Positions 40,628 through 50,900 of a stretch of DNA of 64,000 nucleotides are shown here, one piece after another (within the stretch, counting starts at the first letter, position 1; every line of letters begins with the position of its first letter). Position numbers and translations under genes: made by a program. The notes under the pieces were generated by a model. It was not told the DNA's origin, ran no database searches, and worked only from the letters and a program-made list of their open reading frames with translations. Source of the DNA: Kitasatospora sp. NA04385 (GTDB taxonomy: Bacteria; Actinomycetota; Actinomycetes; Streptomycetales; Streptomycetaceae); NCBI RefSeq assembly GCF_013364235.1, contig NZ_CP054919.1, positions 7,303,603 to 7,367,602 on the forward strand, written 5' to 3'.

Positions 40628-41880
40628 CCCGCGGCACCACCACCGCCAGGATCGCGGTCCTCGCCGGGTGCGTCCTCGTCACCGCCCTGGTCCTGGCGGT
40701 CATCCCGGGCCACCGGGGCTGGTTCGACATCGGCGTGTACTACGGCACCGTCCGCCACTGGGCCGCCACCGGACAGCTCTACGACTACGTCCGGCCCGGC
40801 ACCGCCTACGGGTTCACCTACCCGCCGTTCGCCGCCGTCTGCATGCTGCCGATGCGGCTGTTCGGGTGGCACCCGGCCATCGCGGTCGGCGTCGTCCTGT
40901 CCGCCGCGGCCACCGCGCTGCTGCTGTACTGGACCGTCGACCCGATCGCCCGCCGCCGGGGCTGGTGCCGCTGGTACGCGTTCGGCCTCGCGGCCTGCCT
41001 GTTCGGCCTGAGCAACCCCGTCCGCGACACCTTCAGCTTCGGCCAGGTCAACCTGCTGCTGGTCGCGCTGGTCTTCGCCGACCGGCAGTTGACGGGCAGC
41101 CGGTTCGCACACGGCAGGTGGCGGCTGCTCGCCGGGGTGGGGACGGGGCTGGCGGCCGCGATCAAGCTCACCCCGGCGCTGTTCATCGTCCACCTGCTGC
41201 TCACCCGCCGCTGGCGGGCCGCGGCGACCGCCACCGCCACCGCGCTGGCCGCCACCGGCGCGGGCTTCCTGATCGGCCCCGGGGTCTCCCGGCAGTTCTG
41301 GACCGTCACCCTGTGGGACACCGACCGGGTCGGCGGCTTCGCCAACATGTCCAACCAGTCCCTGCAGGGGCTGATCGCCCGGCTCGGCCCCCAACTCCCG
41401 GGCCGCGCCCTGTGGGTGGCCGCCTCACTGGCCGTGCTGGCGGTCTGGGCGCACCGCCTGCGCCGCGCCGACGCCTCCGGCGACAGCCTCGCCGCGTACA
41501 GCCTCACCGGGATCGCCTGCTGCCTGGTCAGCCCGATCACCTGGGTGCACCACCTGGTCTGGATGCTGCCCGCCCTGGTCGTCCTCGCCGACGCCGCCCT
41601 GGACCGCACCCGTCGGCGCCGCGGCCGGCTCGCCCTGTGCTGGCTGCTCCAACTCGTCGTCTCCAGCGGCATGGTGTGGCTCTGGCGCCCCGACGGCCGC
41701 GACCTCGGTACCCTCCTCGGCGGCAGCGCCTACGCCCTGCTCACCCTCGGCCTGCTGTTCGCCACCCCGATCCGGCCGCGCCCCGACGGGCCCGGGCCGG
41801 ACGGACCCGACCGGCCGGAGCACCCCGCCGCCGCCCGCCTCCCGCGCCCCGCCGGCCGCCGCCCCGCCCCCGTCGGCTGA
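40621..41880 (+). CDS. GT87 (DUF2029) mannosyltransferase, PimE/MptC-like
   Basis: A 419-residue GT-C protein with about ten membrane helices. It shows the outer-loop acid and motif W-F-D-I-G-V-Y-Y-G-T (Asp near residue 39), Y-G-F-T-Y-P-P-F-A-A, FGQVNLLLVALV, AAIKLTPALF and SPITWVHHLVWMLP, all standard for DUF2029/GT87. It probably uses polyprenyl-phosphomannose on the outer face of the membrane. The GTG start at 40621 lies inside the end of the MptB-like gene (7-nt overlap) after AGGAAAGG, so the two enzymes are coupled. Confidence 0.88.
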   Translation: MLTRGTTTARIAVLAGCVLVTALVLAVIPGHRGWFDIGVYYGTVRHWAATGQLYDYVRPGTAYGFTYPPFAAVCMLPMRLFGWHPAIAVGVVLSAAATALLLYWTVDPIARRRGWCRWYAFGLAACLFGLSNPVRDTFSFGQVNLLLVALVFADRQLTGSRFAHGRWRLLAGVGTGLAAAIKLTPALFIVHLLLTRRWRAAATATATALAATGAGFLIGPGVSRQFWTVTLWDTDRVGGFANMSNQSLQGLIARLGPQLPGRALWVAASLAVLAVWAHRLRRADASGDSLAAYSLTGIACCLVSPITWVHHLVWMLPALVVLADAALDRTRRRRGRLALCWLLQLVVSSGMVWLWRPDGRDLGTLLGGSAYALLTLGLLFATPIRPRPDGPGPDGPDRPEHPAAARLPRPAGRRPAPVG

Positions 41881-41921
41881 GGCCCCGCGCCGCGCCGGGC
41901 GACGGTGCGCCCGCAGCGGGG

Positions 41922-42632
41922 TCAGGCGGTGGGGGCGGTGCGCCGGGGGGCTCGTGCGGCCAGGTGGGCGAGGAGGATGTCCAGGGTCTCGGGGAAGGCG
42001 GAGGCGGCGAGGTCCGGCAGGTGGTCGCGGACGGCGTGCAGGTGCGGGTACTCCTCGGGGGGCAGGGTGTCGGCCGCCCGCCAGAGCTCGGCCTGCTGGG
42101 TGCGCTGCCGTTCGGAGAGGCTGAGGACGTCGGCGTCGAGGGTGGCGTGGGCGAGGACGGTGTCGATGAAGGTGCGGTAGTGGCCGACCGCCTCGGCGGG
42201 GGTGAAGCCCGCCCGCAGCAGGAGCCCGATGCCGGTGTCGACGGCGCGGCGCTCGGCGGGGCCCGCGGTCATCCGGGAGGCGCGCACGGCGGCCAGTCGG
42301 GGGTGGCGCAGGACCGAGCTGTGGACGCGGACGGCGAAGTCGCGCAGGGCGGTCCGCCAGTCGGGGTCGGGGACGAAGCCGTCCAGGGAGTCGCCGATGA
42401 GCCGGTCGGCGGCGGCGAGCAGCAGGGCGTCGGTGTCGGCGAAGTAGCGGTAGACGGTGGAGGGGTCGCAGCCGAGGGCGGTGCCGAGCCGCCGCACGGT
42501 GAGGGCGTTGCCGCTGGGGGCCTCGATCAGTTCGAGCGCCGCGGTGACGATCGCCTCCTCGGTGAGCACGGTGCCGTTCTTGGTCGGGCGCCGGCGGCGG
42601 CGTTCGGCGGGGATGCGGGCGGGTTCCGGCAC
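41922..42632 (-). CDS. TetR-family transcriptional regulator
   Basis: A 236-residue regulator. The helix-turn-helix is visible as ALELIEAPSGNALTVRRLGTALGCDPSTVYRYFADTDALL in pattern, and the C-terminal domain resembles TetR_C regions (LLRAGFTPAEAVGHYRTFIDTVLAHA). The GTG at 42632 is chosen because AGGAG sits seven bases before it; the frame is open to 42686. It is divergent to the APC permease gene and is probably its repressor through the inverted repeat at 42689-42710. Confidence 0.87.
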   Translation of the reverse strand: MPEPARIPAERRRRRPTKNGTVLTEEAIVTAALELIEAPSGNALTVRRLGTALGCDPSTVYRYFADTDALLLAAADRLIGDSLDGFVPDPDWRTALRDFAVRVHSSVLRHPRLAAVRASRMTAGPAERRAVDTGIGLLLRAGFTPAEAVGHYRTFIDTVLAHATLDADVLSLSERQRTQQAELWRAADTLPPEEYPHLHAVRDHLPDLAASAFPETLDILLAHLAARAPRRTAPTA

Positions 42633-42688
42633 GTCGGGCTCCTGGGGACGGGGGACGGGGACGGCGGGCGGGGTGCCGCGGGGCACCC

Positions 42689-42710
42689 TTACGACAACTT
42701 ATTGACGTAA
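42689..42710. promoter_or_regulatory. Inverted repeat, likely TetR operator
   Basis: TTACGACAA-CTTA-TTGACGTAA has 9-bp arms with one mismatch in an AT-rich pocket between the TetR and the permease genes. It contains a TTGACG that could be a -35 element for the rightward gene. Confidence 0.6.
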
Positions 42711-42807
42711 CTATGGCAGGGTTGTTTCATCGGGTCACCCCCCTCCGCCCGCTCCGTGCCGCTCAGGCGCGGGCGGAGTGTCCCCCCCGCGAACCGAGGA
42801 GCCCGAC

Positions 42808-44307
42808 ATGGCCGCCGGCACCCCCGTCAGACCCCCCGCACCGGAGATGCGCCGCACCCTCGGCGTGCGCGACGGCGTCGCCATCGCCGCCTCCAGCACG
42901 GCCGCCACCACCAGCATCGGCATCGGCATGGGCGCGCTCGCGGTGTACGCGGGCCGCCAGACCCCGGCGCTGCTGCTCGTCGCGTTCCTGCCGATCCTCG
43001 GCATCGCGCTCTCCTACGCCCGGCTCAACCGCACCGAGCCGAACTGCGGCAACGGCTACACCTGGGTCGGCCGGTCCGTCGGCGCCTGGCCCGGCTTCCT
43101 GACCGGCTGGGTGGTGCTCGTCGCCAACGTCGTCTTCATGGCCTACACCAGCGCGATCACCGGCTCGGTGGTCCTGCAGTTCGTCAACAAGGCCGGCCTG
43201 CACCGCCTGCCGGGCATCGACCTGGACCCGGGCTCCACCGGCATCAGCACCGTCGTCGGCCTGGTCGCCCTGGTCGCCGTCACCGTCACCGCCGTGACCG
43301 GCGTGCGCTCCGCGACCCGCCTGCAGTGGGTCCTGCTCGCCTTCGAGTACACCGTCCTGCTGGTGTTCTGCGCCTGGGCGCTGGTCTCCGGGCACGAGTC
43401 CTTCTCCTGGAACTGGCTCAACCCGTTCGCCATCGGCTCCTTCCAGTCCCTCGCCCAGGGCCTGGTGCTGGCCGTGTTCGTCTTCTGGGGCTGGGACGCC
43501 GCGTTCACCGTCAACGAGGAGACCAAGAACGCCTCCGACGCCTCCCGCGGCGGCCTGATCGCCCTGCTGGCGATGCTCGGACTGCTGGTGTTCGCCGCGA
43601 TCTCCTTCCAGCGCCTCATGGGCAACGACGAACTCGTCGCCCAGGGCCCGCAGGCCCTCACCTACCTCGGCGCGAAGCTCGCCCCCGAGCCGTGGGCCTC
43701 GCTCCCGCTGGCCGCGCTGATGTGCTCGGCGTTCGCCTCGCTCCAGTCCAGCGTCATCCCGACCGCGCGCGGCGCGCTCGCGATGGGCCGGGACCAGACG
43801 CTCGGCCGGCTGTGGACCAGGGTGCACCCCCGCTACGGCTCCCCGGCCGTCGGCACCCTGCTGATCATGGCGATGTCCGCCGCCGTGGCCGTCCTCGCCG
43901 TCGGCATCCCGAAGATCAACCTGATGATCCTCACCGCCGTGAACTCCATCGGCCTGATCGTCGCGCTCTACTACGGCCTGACCGCGCTGGCCTGCGCCGT
44001 CCGCTTCCGCGCCGACCTGCGGGAGGGCCCCTCCGCGGCGCTGCGCGGCGTCATCGTGCCCGGCCTCAGCGCCCTGGTGCTGTTCGGCCTCGGCGGCTAC
44101 CTCGCCTACCAGTACGCCACCATGAGCGACCACTTCGAGGCCACCCCCGACAACGGCTGGTTCATGCTGCTGATCCCGGCCCTGATCGTCGGCTCCGGCC
44201 TGGTCGTCGCCGCCGTCGCCAAGTGGCACCGCCGCTCCCCGTACTTCACCACCGGCCGGGGCACCGACGCCGACGCCATCGCCCTGCCGATGGACACCAC
44301 CGGCTGA
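42808..44307 (+). CDS. APC-superfamily amino acid permease
   Basis: A 499-residue transporter with about 12 helices. It starts RRTLGVRDGVAIAASSTAATTSIGIGMG, has LSYARLNRTEPNCGNGYTWVGRSVG, VFWGWDAAFTVNEETKNAS (the conserved E-x-x-x-x-A/P after helix 6) and SSVIPTARGALAMGRD. It takes up an amino acid or amine with protons; the substrate is not predictable. GAGGAG precedes the ATG. The amidohydrolase gene follows 86 bp later, so the pair may import and process one compound under the divergent TetR regulator. Confidence 0.9.
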   Translation: MAAGTPVRPPAPEMRRTLGVRDGVAIAASSTAATTSIGIGMGALAVYAGRQTPALLLVAFLPILGIALSYARLNRTEPNCGNGYTWVGRSVGAWPGFLTGWVVLVANVVFMAYTSAITGSVVLQFVNKAGLHRLPGIDLDPGSTGISTVVGLVALVAVTVTAVTGVRSATRLQWVLLAFEYTVLLVFCAWALVSGHESFSWNWLNPFAIGSFQSLAQGLVLAVFVFWGWDAAFTVNEETKNASDASRGGLIALLAMLGLLVFAAISFQRLMGNDELVAQGPQALTYLGAKLAPEPWASLPLAALMCSAFASLQSSVIPTARGALAMGRDQTLGRLWTRVHPRYGSPAVGTLLIMAMSAAVAVLAVGIPKINLMILTAVNSIGLIVALYYGLTALACAVRFRADLREGPSAALRGVIVPGLSALVLFGLGGYLAYQYATMSDHFEATPDNGWFMLLIPALIVGSGLVVAAVAKWHRRSPYFTTGRGTDADAIALPMDTTG

Positions 44308-44393
44308 CACCCGGCCCGTCCCCGCCGCCCCCGCCGCCCCCGCCGTCCCCGCCGTCCCCGCCGTCCGCACTCCGCACCCGCCTGGAGCACCGC

Positions 44394-46046
44394 ATGCACG
44401 CCGCCGCCACCGCCGCCGACCTCGTGTTCACCGGAGGGCCGGTCCACACCGTCGACCCGGTCCGCCCGTACGCCACCTCGGTGGCGGTGAGCGGCGGCCG
44501 CATCACGGCGGTCGGCCACGACGAGGTGCGCGAGCTGATCGGACCGGCCACCGAGGTCGTCGACCTGCACGGCCGACTGCTGGTCCCGGGCTTCCAGGAC
44601 GCCCACGTGCACCCCGTCGGCGCGGGCGTGGAGATGGGCCAGTGCGACCTGTCCGGCGCCACCGGCGCCGACGAGTACGCCGCCCTGATCCGCGCCTACG
44701 CCGACGCCCACCCCGAGCGGCCCTGGATCACCGGCGGCGGCTGGTCCATGGAGTCCTTCCCGGGCGGCACCCCCGACCGGCACCTGCTCGACACCCTCGT
44801 CCCCGACCGCCCCGTCTACCTGGTCAACCGCGACCACCACGGCGCCTGGGCCAACACCCGCGCCCTCGAACTCGCCGGACTCGACCGCCGCACCCCCGAC
44901 CCCGCCGACGGCCGGATCGAGCGCGAGGCCGACGGCACCCCCGGCGGCACGCTCCAGGAAGGCGCCATGCACCTGGTCGCCGACCACGTCCCCCCGGTCA
45001 CCGCCGACGAGCAGCTCGCCGCGCTGCTGCGCGCCCAGGCCGTCCTGCACGGGTACGGCATCACCGCCTGGCAGGACGCCCTGCTCGGCGAGCACGCCTC
45101 CACCGCCGACGCCGCCCCCGTCTACCGGCGCGCCGCCACCGAGGGACTGCTCACCGCCCGGGTGCGCGGCGCGTTGTGGTGGGAGCGGGACAAGGGCCTC
45201 GGGCAGATACCCGAACTCCTGCGCAAGCGCGAGGAGTTCACCGTCGGCCGACTGAACACCCACACCGTCAAGATCATGCAGGACGGCATCGCCGAGAACG
45301 GCACCGCCGCGATGCTCGCCCCCTACCTGGACGCCTGCGGCTGCGCCACCGGCAACTCCGGCCTGTCCTTCATCGAGCCCCGCGAACTCGCCGGGATCGT
45401 CACGGCCCTGGACGCCGAGGGCTTCCAGGTGCACTTCCACGCCCTGGGCGACCGCGCCGTCCGCGAGGCCCTCGACGCCGTCGCCGCCGCGCTGCGGGCC
45501 AACGGCCGCCGCGACAACCGCCACCACCTCGCGCACCTCCAGGTCGTCGACCCCGCCGACGTCCCGCGCTTCCGCGCGCTCGGCGCCACCGCCAACGTCC
45601 AGGCCCTGTGGGCCGCCCACGAACCCCAGATGGACGAGCTCACCATCCCCTTCCTCGGCGGTGACCGCGCCGCCCGCCAGTACCCGTTCGCCGACCTGGT
45701 GCGCGCCGGGGCCACCCTCGCGGCGGGCAGCGACTGGCCGGTCTCCAGCCCCGACCCGATCGCCGCCCTGCACACCGCCGTCAACCGCCACCAGCCCGGC
45801 TCCGACCGCCCGGTCTTCCTCCCCGAGCAGCGCGTCACCCTGGCCGCGGCCCTCGCCGCCTACACGGCCGGCAGCGCCCACGTGAACCACCTGGACGACA
45901 CCGGCACGATCGCCCCCGGCAAGCTCGCCGACCTCGCCGTGCTCGACCGCGACCCCTTCGCCCGGCCCGTCGAGGAGATCGCCGACACCCGGGTGCTGCA
46001 GACCTTCGTCGGCGGGCACCGCGTCCACCACGCCCCCGACGCCTGA
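44394..46046 (+). CDS. YtcJ-type amidohydrolase
   Basis: A 550-residue metal-dependent hydrolase of the amidohydrolase_3 family. The metal ligands are in PGFQDAHVHPVG (H-x-H), HFHALGDRAVREAL, H-H-L-A-H-L-Q-V-V and the Asp of AAGSDWPVSSPDP; the C-terminal beta-sandwich ends with G-T-I-A-P-G-K-L-A-D-L-A-V-L-D-R-D-P. Members act on formamides, N-acyl compounds or cyclic amides, usually in nitrogen catabolism. It is downstream of the APC permease. It converges on the allophanate hydrolase gene, with two 18-bp GC-rich direct repeats between them. Confidence 0.88.
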   Translation: MHAAATAADLVFTGGPVHTVDPVRPYATSVAVSGGRITAVGHDEVRELIGPATEVVDLHGRLLVPGFQDAHVHPVGAGVEMGQCDLSGATGADEYAALIRAYADAHPERPWITGGGWSMESFPGGTPDRHLLDTLVPDRPVYLVNRDHHGAWANTRALELAGLDRRTPDPADGRIEREADGTPGGTLQEGAMHLVADHVPPVTADEQLAALLRAQAVLHGYGITAWQDALLGEHASTADAAPVYRRAATEGLLTARVRGALWWERDKGLGQIPELLRKREEFTVGRLNTHTVKIMQDGIAENGTAAMLAPYLDACGCATGNSGLSFIEPRELAGIVTALDAEGFQVHFHALGDRAVREALDAVAAALRANGRRDNRHHLAHLQVVDPADVPRFRALGATANVQALWAAHEPQMDELTIPFLGGDRAARQYPFADLVRAGATLAAGSDWPVSSPDPIAALHTAVNRHQPGSDRPVFLPEQRVTLAAALAAYTAGSAHVNHLDDTGTIAPGKLADLAVLDRDPFARPVEEIADTRVLQTFVGGHRVHHAPDA

Positions 46047-46181
46047 CCACCGAGGGGCCCGCCGGGCCCGCCACCGTCCACGTCCCCGCCACCGTCCACG
46101 TCCCCGGCCGCGGGGAGCCGTTGCGCCGCACCGCGCGCAGACCCCACCGCGCACACCCCGGCGTGACGCCCCGCGCGCCCG

Positions 46182-47918
46182 TCAGCGGTCCGGCCGGGCG
46201 GCCAGGTAGGCGAGCCAGTCGCCGTGGTGGGTGATGTCGGTGCCGGCGGCCGCGGCGTGCGGGTCGCACTGGAAGCCCAGCACCCCGGAGCCGTCGTCGA
46301 GCCGGATCCGGCCGAGCGACATCGGCGCGGGCAGCTCGGCCAGGAAGCGGCCCAGCGCCGCCGGGGAGAGGGTCCACCGCTCGCCGGTGACCGCGCCGCC
46401 CCCCTCCGGGCCGACGTGGACCAGGCCGGGCTTGGCGGGTTCGGTGGGCAGCGCGACCAGCCGGTAGGCGGCGGCGGTGCGCACGGGCCCCGCGTACCGC
46501 GCCCCGGGGCCGGTGAGCTGGTGGCAGAGCGGCTGGCCGCGCCGGTGGGCGCCGAAGACGGCCAGGTCGATCCCGTTGCCGGGCAGCGGGCCGGGGGGCT
46601 CCTCGCCGGTGAGGCGGGCGGAGACGTCGAGGCCCACCTGGTCGTCGAAGGCGCGGGTGACGACGCTGACGCCGAAGGAGCCGCCGTCCGCCGCACCGGC
46701 CGGGACGGCGACCGCGGCCAGGTCGAGCAGGTTGACGAAGTTGGTGTAGGTGCCGAGCCGCCGGTTCACACCGACCGGGTCGGCCCGGACGTCGGCGAGG
46801 GCGGGGTGCCCGGTGGTGGTCGGCAGCAGGAGGGCGTCGAAGCCGGACAGCAGGCGGGCCGCGGCCGCCCGGTGGCGGTCGAGGCGTTCCTGGTCGGCGG
46901 CGAGGGCGTGCGCGGGCAGGTCGGCCGAGGCGAGGACGATGGCGGAGACGGTGGGGTCGGCGCCCGCCGGGGCCCCGGCGAGGAACGCGCCGACGGCCGC
47001 GTACCGTTCGGCGACCAGGGCGCCGTCGTACAGCAGCCGGGCGGCCTCCAGGAGCGGCGAGACGTCCACGGCGGCGGTCTCCGCGCCGGACGCCCGCAGC
47101 CGGTCGGCGGCCGCCCCGAACGCGGCCCGCGCCTGCGCGGACAGCGGCGCGAGGTCCTCCTCCCGGGGCAGCGCGACCCGCGGCCGCTCGGGTGCCGCCA
47201 GCCGCACGGCGTCGGGCCAGGCGCGGCTGCGCGGGTCGGCCCCGTCGGGGCCGGTCATCACGGCCAGCGGCGGCACGGCCGCGGCGAGGGTGCGGGCGAA
47301 GACGGTGACCGCGTCGTAGGGGCGGGCGGCGGGGACGACCCCGGTGGTCGGCACCAGGCCGAGGGTCGGCTTGACGCCGACGACGCCGTTCAGCGCGGCG
47401 GGCACCCGGCCCGAGCCGGCGGTGTCGGTGCCCAGCGCGAAGTCCGCGATGCCCAGCGCCACGGCGACCGCGGAGCCGGAGCTGGAGCCGCCGGAGATCC
47501 GCTCCGGGTGGTGGGCCGCGCGCACCTCCCCGTACGGGCTGCGGGTGCCGACCAGCCCGGTGGCGAACTGGTCCATGTTGGTCTTGCCGAGGACGATCGC
47601 GCCCGCGGCGGCCAGTCGGCGCACGGCCGTGGCGGACGCCTCGGGGCGGTAGGCGTAGGCGGGGCAGGCGGCGGTGGTGGGCAGGCCCGCGACGTCGATG
47701 TTGTCCTTGACGGCGTACACCAGCCCGGCCAGCGGCAGCCGTTCCCCGGCGGCCGTCCGGGCGTCGAGGGCGCGGGCCTCGGCCTCCACCTCCGCGCGGG
47801 GCCGCAGGGTGATCCAGATCTCCGGCCGGTCGGCCTCCTCGATGCGCCAGTAGGCGGCGGCGACCCGCTCCGCGGCGGTGGCCGGGGCGGTGGTGGTGGC
47901 GGTGGCGGTGGGGTTCAC
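46182..47918 (-). CDS. atzF: Allophanate hydrolase
   Basis: A 578-residue amidase-signature enzyme that splits allophanate to ammonia and CO2. The catalytic Lys is in LVYAVKDNIDVAGLPTT and the serines in ERISGGSSSGSAVAVALG (Ser-cis-Ser-Lys triad), with GTDTAGSGRVPAAL following. The C-terminal domain (about 450-578; G-L-V-H-V-G-P-E...GVLGF) is the decarboxylating part of full-length AtzF. The GTG at 47918 overlaps the stop of urea carboxylase (GTGA). Together they form the ATP-dependent urea amidolyase pathway, an alternative to urease. Confidence 0.93.
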   Translation of the reverse strand: MNPTATATTTAPATAAERVAAAYWRIEEADRPEIWITLRPRAEVEAEARALDARTAAGERLPLAGLVYAVKDNIDVAGLPTTAACPAYAYRPEASATAVRRLAAAGAIVLGKTNMDQFATGLVGTRSPYGEVRAAHHPERISGGSSSGSAVAVALGIADFALGTDTAGSGRVPAALNGVVGVKPTLGLVPTTGVVPAARPYDAVTVFARTLAAAVPPLAVMTGPDGADPRSRAWPDAVRLAAPERPRVALPREEDLAPLSAQARAAFGAAADRLRASGAETAAVDVSPLLEAARLLYDGALVAERYAAVGAFLAGAPAGADPTVSAIVLASADLPAHALAADQERLDRHRAAAARLLSGFDALLLPTTTGHPALADVRADPVGVNRRLGTYTNFVNLLDLAAVAVPAGAADGGSFGVSVVTRAFDDQVGLDVSARLTGEEPPGPLPGNGIDLAVFGAHRRGQPLCHQLTGPGARYAGPVRTAAAYRLVALPTEPAKPGLVHVGPEGGGAVTGERWTLSPAALGRFLAELPAPMSLGRIRLDDGSGVLGFQCDPHAAAAGTDITHHGDWLAYLAARPDR

Positions 47919-50900
47919 GCTGCTTCCTCCCGGAGGACGACGGTCAACGGGGTCCCGGCGTCGATCTGCTGGCCGGGGGCGACCAGGACGTCGGTGACGA
48001 CGCCGTCGGCCGGGGCCCGGACGACGACCTCCATCTTCATGGCTTCCAGGACGACCAGGGGCTGCCCCGCCGACACCCGGGTGCCGGGCCCGGCGGCCAC
48101 CTTCCACACGCTGGAGCTGAGCGGCGCCTCCACCAGCCCCGCGCCGGGCGGCAGCGCGCGGGGTGCCGCCACCGGTACGGGGGCCGGTTCGGCGCGGTCG
48201 GCGAGTTCGCCCGCGGCCTCCCAGGCCCGCCGCTCGGCGGCGAACGCGGCGGACTGGCGGCTGCGGAAGGCGGCGATCGATTCGGCGTGGTCGGCCAGGA
48301 AGCGCTCGTGCTCGGCCAGCGAGAACGTGCCGGGGCGGATGTCGAGCGCCCGGCGGCCGGACGCCAGGTCCGCGCGGACGTCGAGGAGTTCGGCCGGGGA
48401 GACGGGGTGCCAGACGATCCGGTCGAAGAAGCGCAGCAGCCAGGGGAGGCCGTCCGCGAAGGAGCGGCCGGGGCGCAGGCCGCCCCAGATCGGGACGGTG
48501 CGGCCGATCAGCTGGTAGCCGCCGGGGCTCTCCATGCCGTAGACGCACAGGTAGGAGCCGCCGATGCCGACGCCGCCCTCCGCGGTCCAGGTCCGGGCCG
48601 GGTTGTACTTGGTGGTGACGAGGCGGTGGCGGGGGTCGAGCGGGGTGGCGGCGGGCGCGCCGAGGTAGACGTCGCCGAGGCCCAGGACGAGGTACCGGGC
48701 GTCGAAGACCGTCCGGCGGACGTCGTCCACCGAGTCGAGGCCGTTGATCCGCCGGATGAACTCGATGTTGGAGGGGTTCCACGGGGCGTCGTCGCGCACC
48801 GACGCGCGGTAGCGGGATATCGCCTCGTCCACGGTCGGGTCGTCCCAGGACAGCGGGAGGTGGACCTCCCGGCTGGGCACGGTGAGTTCGCGGGCGGCGG
48901 GCAGCTGCTCCTCGGCCTCCTGCAGCAGGCCGAGCAGGGTGCGCAGCGGCAGCACGTCGGGGTCGGTGTGCAGGTGCAGCGAGCGGACGCCGGGGGTGAC
49001 GTCGACCAGGCCGGCCGGGCGGTGGGCGGCGAGGTGCCCGGCCAGGGCGTGCACCCGCATCCGCAGGCCCAGGTCGAGAGCCATCGGCCCGTACTCGACC
49101 AGCAGGTTGTCGTCGGCGCCGCGCCGGTAGACGACCTCGGGCGCGGAGCCGGTCGCGGGGCGGCGGGCGAGGACGCCGTCGTCGCGGTCCGGGCCGCCGC
49201 CGGGCAGCGGCAACAGGCCCGGGGCGCGGCGCAGTTCGTCCGCCCGGGCCTCGGTGACGGGCACGAAGCGGACGGTGTCGCCGGGGCGCAGCTGGCCGGT
49301 CTTCCAGCGCTCGCCGGACACGACGGTGAACGGGCAGGCGAAGCCGCCGAGGCTGGGGCCGTCGGGGCCGAGGATCGCGGGGGTGTCGCCGGTGAGGTTG
49401 ACGGCGCCGACCGAGTACGCGGTGTCGTGGACGTTGGAGGGGTGGAGCCCCGCCTCGCCGCCGTCCGGCCGGGCCCATTCGGGGCGGGGGCCGACCAGCC
49501 GCACGCCGGTGCGCGCGGACTGGGCGGAGACCTTCCACTCGGCGCCGTACACCGTCCGCAGGCCGTCCCGGGTCAGGAAGTCCGGCGCGGGGTGCGGGCC
49601 CTCGGACACCGCGATCCGCCAGTGGGAGGTGAGGGACGGGCGCCGGAGCGGCGGGACGGCGGCGGGTTCCGGCGCCCCGGGGGCGGGGTCGGCCGGCCGC
49701 AGCACGTCGCCGGTGCGCAGGGCGCGTCCGGCGTGGCCGCCGAAGCCGCCCTGGGGGAAGGTGGCGGTGCTGCCGAGGTGGGCGGGCAGGTCGAGCCCGC
49801 CGCGCAGCAGGACGTAGGTGCGCATGCCGGGCCCCTCGGGGGCGCCGACCTCCAGCAGGGCGCCGGCGGGCAGGGCGAGGGGCTCCCACTGGGCGGCGGG
49901 GGCGCCGTCGACCGTGACCCGGGCCGGGGCGCCGGTGACGCAGACGACGGCCGGCCGGGAGAAGCGCAGCGCCGGGCCCTCCAGGGTGCACTCCAGGCCG
50001 GGGGCGCCCTCCGGGTTGCCGACGGCGGTGTTGCCGAGCCGGAAGGAGAGGTCGTCCATCGGGCCGCCGGGCGGGACGCCGACCTCCCAGAGGCCGGTGC
50101 GGCCGGGCCAGTCCTGCACGGTGGTGAGGGTGCCGCCGCGGACGACGTCGATCCGCGGGCGCGGGTCGACGACCCCGGCGAGGGTGGCGGTGGTGTGGCA
50201 GGCGGCCAGCACCTCGGGGGTGCGGCAGGCGGCGCGCAGCAGGCCGAGGTTGGTCTCCACGCCGTCGATCCGGGCGGCGTCCAGGGCCGCGGCCAGCCGG
50301 GCGAACGCCTCGTCGCGGTCGCGGCCGGTGGCGATCACCTTGGCGAGCATCGGGTCGTAGGCGGGGGAGACCTCCTGGCCGGTCTCCACCCAGCCGTCGA
50401 CCCGCACCCCGCCGTCGGGGTCGGCGGGGAGCTCGACCCGGGTGAGCAGGCCGGAGCTGGGCCGGTGGTCCTGGCCCGGGTCCTCGGCGTAGAGCCGGGC
50501 CTCGACGGCGTGCCCCCGCGCGGGAGGGCCGTCGGGGCCGACGCCGTCCAGGAGGTCCCGTTCGCCGCGGGCCAGCCGCAGCATCCAGCCGACCAGGTCG
50601 ACGCCGGTGACCTGCTCGGTGACCGGGTGCTCCACCTGGAGGCGGGTGTTGACCTCCAGGAAGGCGGCCTCCTCGCGGTCGGCGTCGTAGACGAACTCCA
50701 CCGTTCCGGCGGACCGGTAGCCGACGGAGGCGCACAACTCGCGGGCGCTGCGGTGCAGTTCCTCGCGCAGCGCGGCCGGGAGGCCGGGGGCCGGGGCCTC
50801 CTCCAGGACCTTCTGGTGGCGGCGCTGCAGGGAGCAGTCCCGGTCGCCGAGGCTGACGACCCGTCCGGTGCCGTCGCCGAAGACCTGCACCTCGACGTGC

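Noticed and set aside
44320..44385. CCG/CCC-rich tandem tract between the permease and amidohydrolase genes
   Set aside because: Simple GC-rich low-complexity spacer with no sign of function.
46182..50735. 1517-codon frame across the urea operon
   Set aside because: Composition upstream of 47918 is Arg/Pro/Gly shadow sequence of urea carboxylase in another frame.
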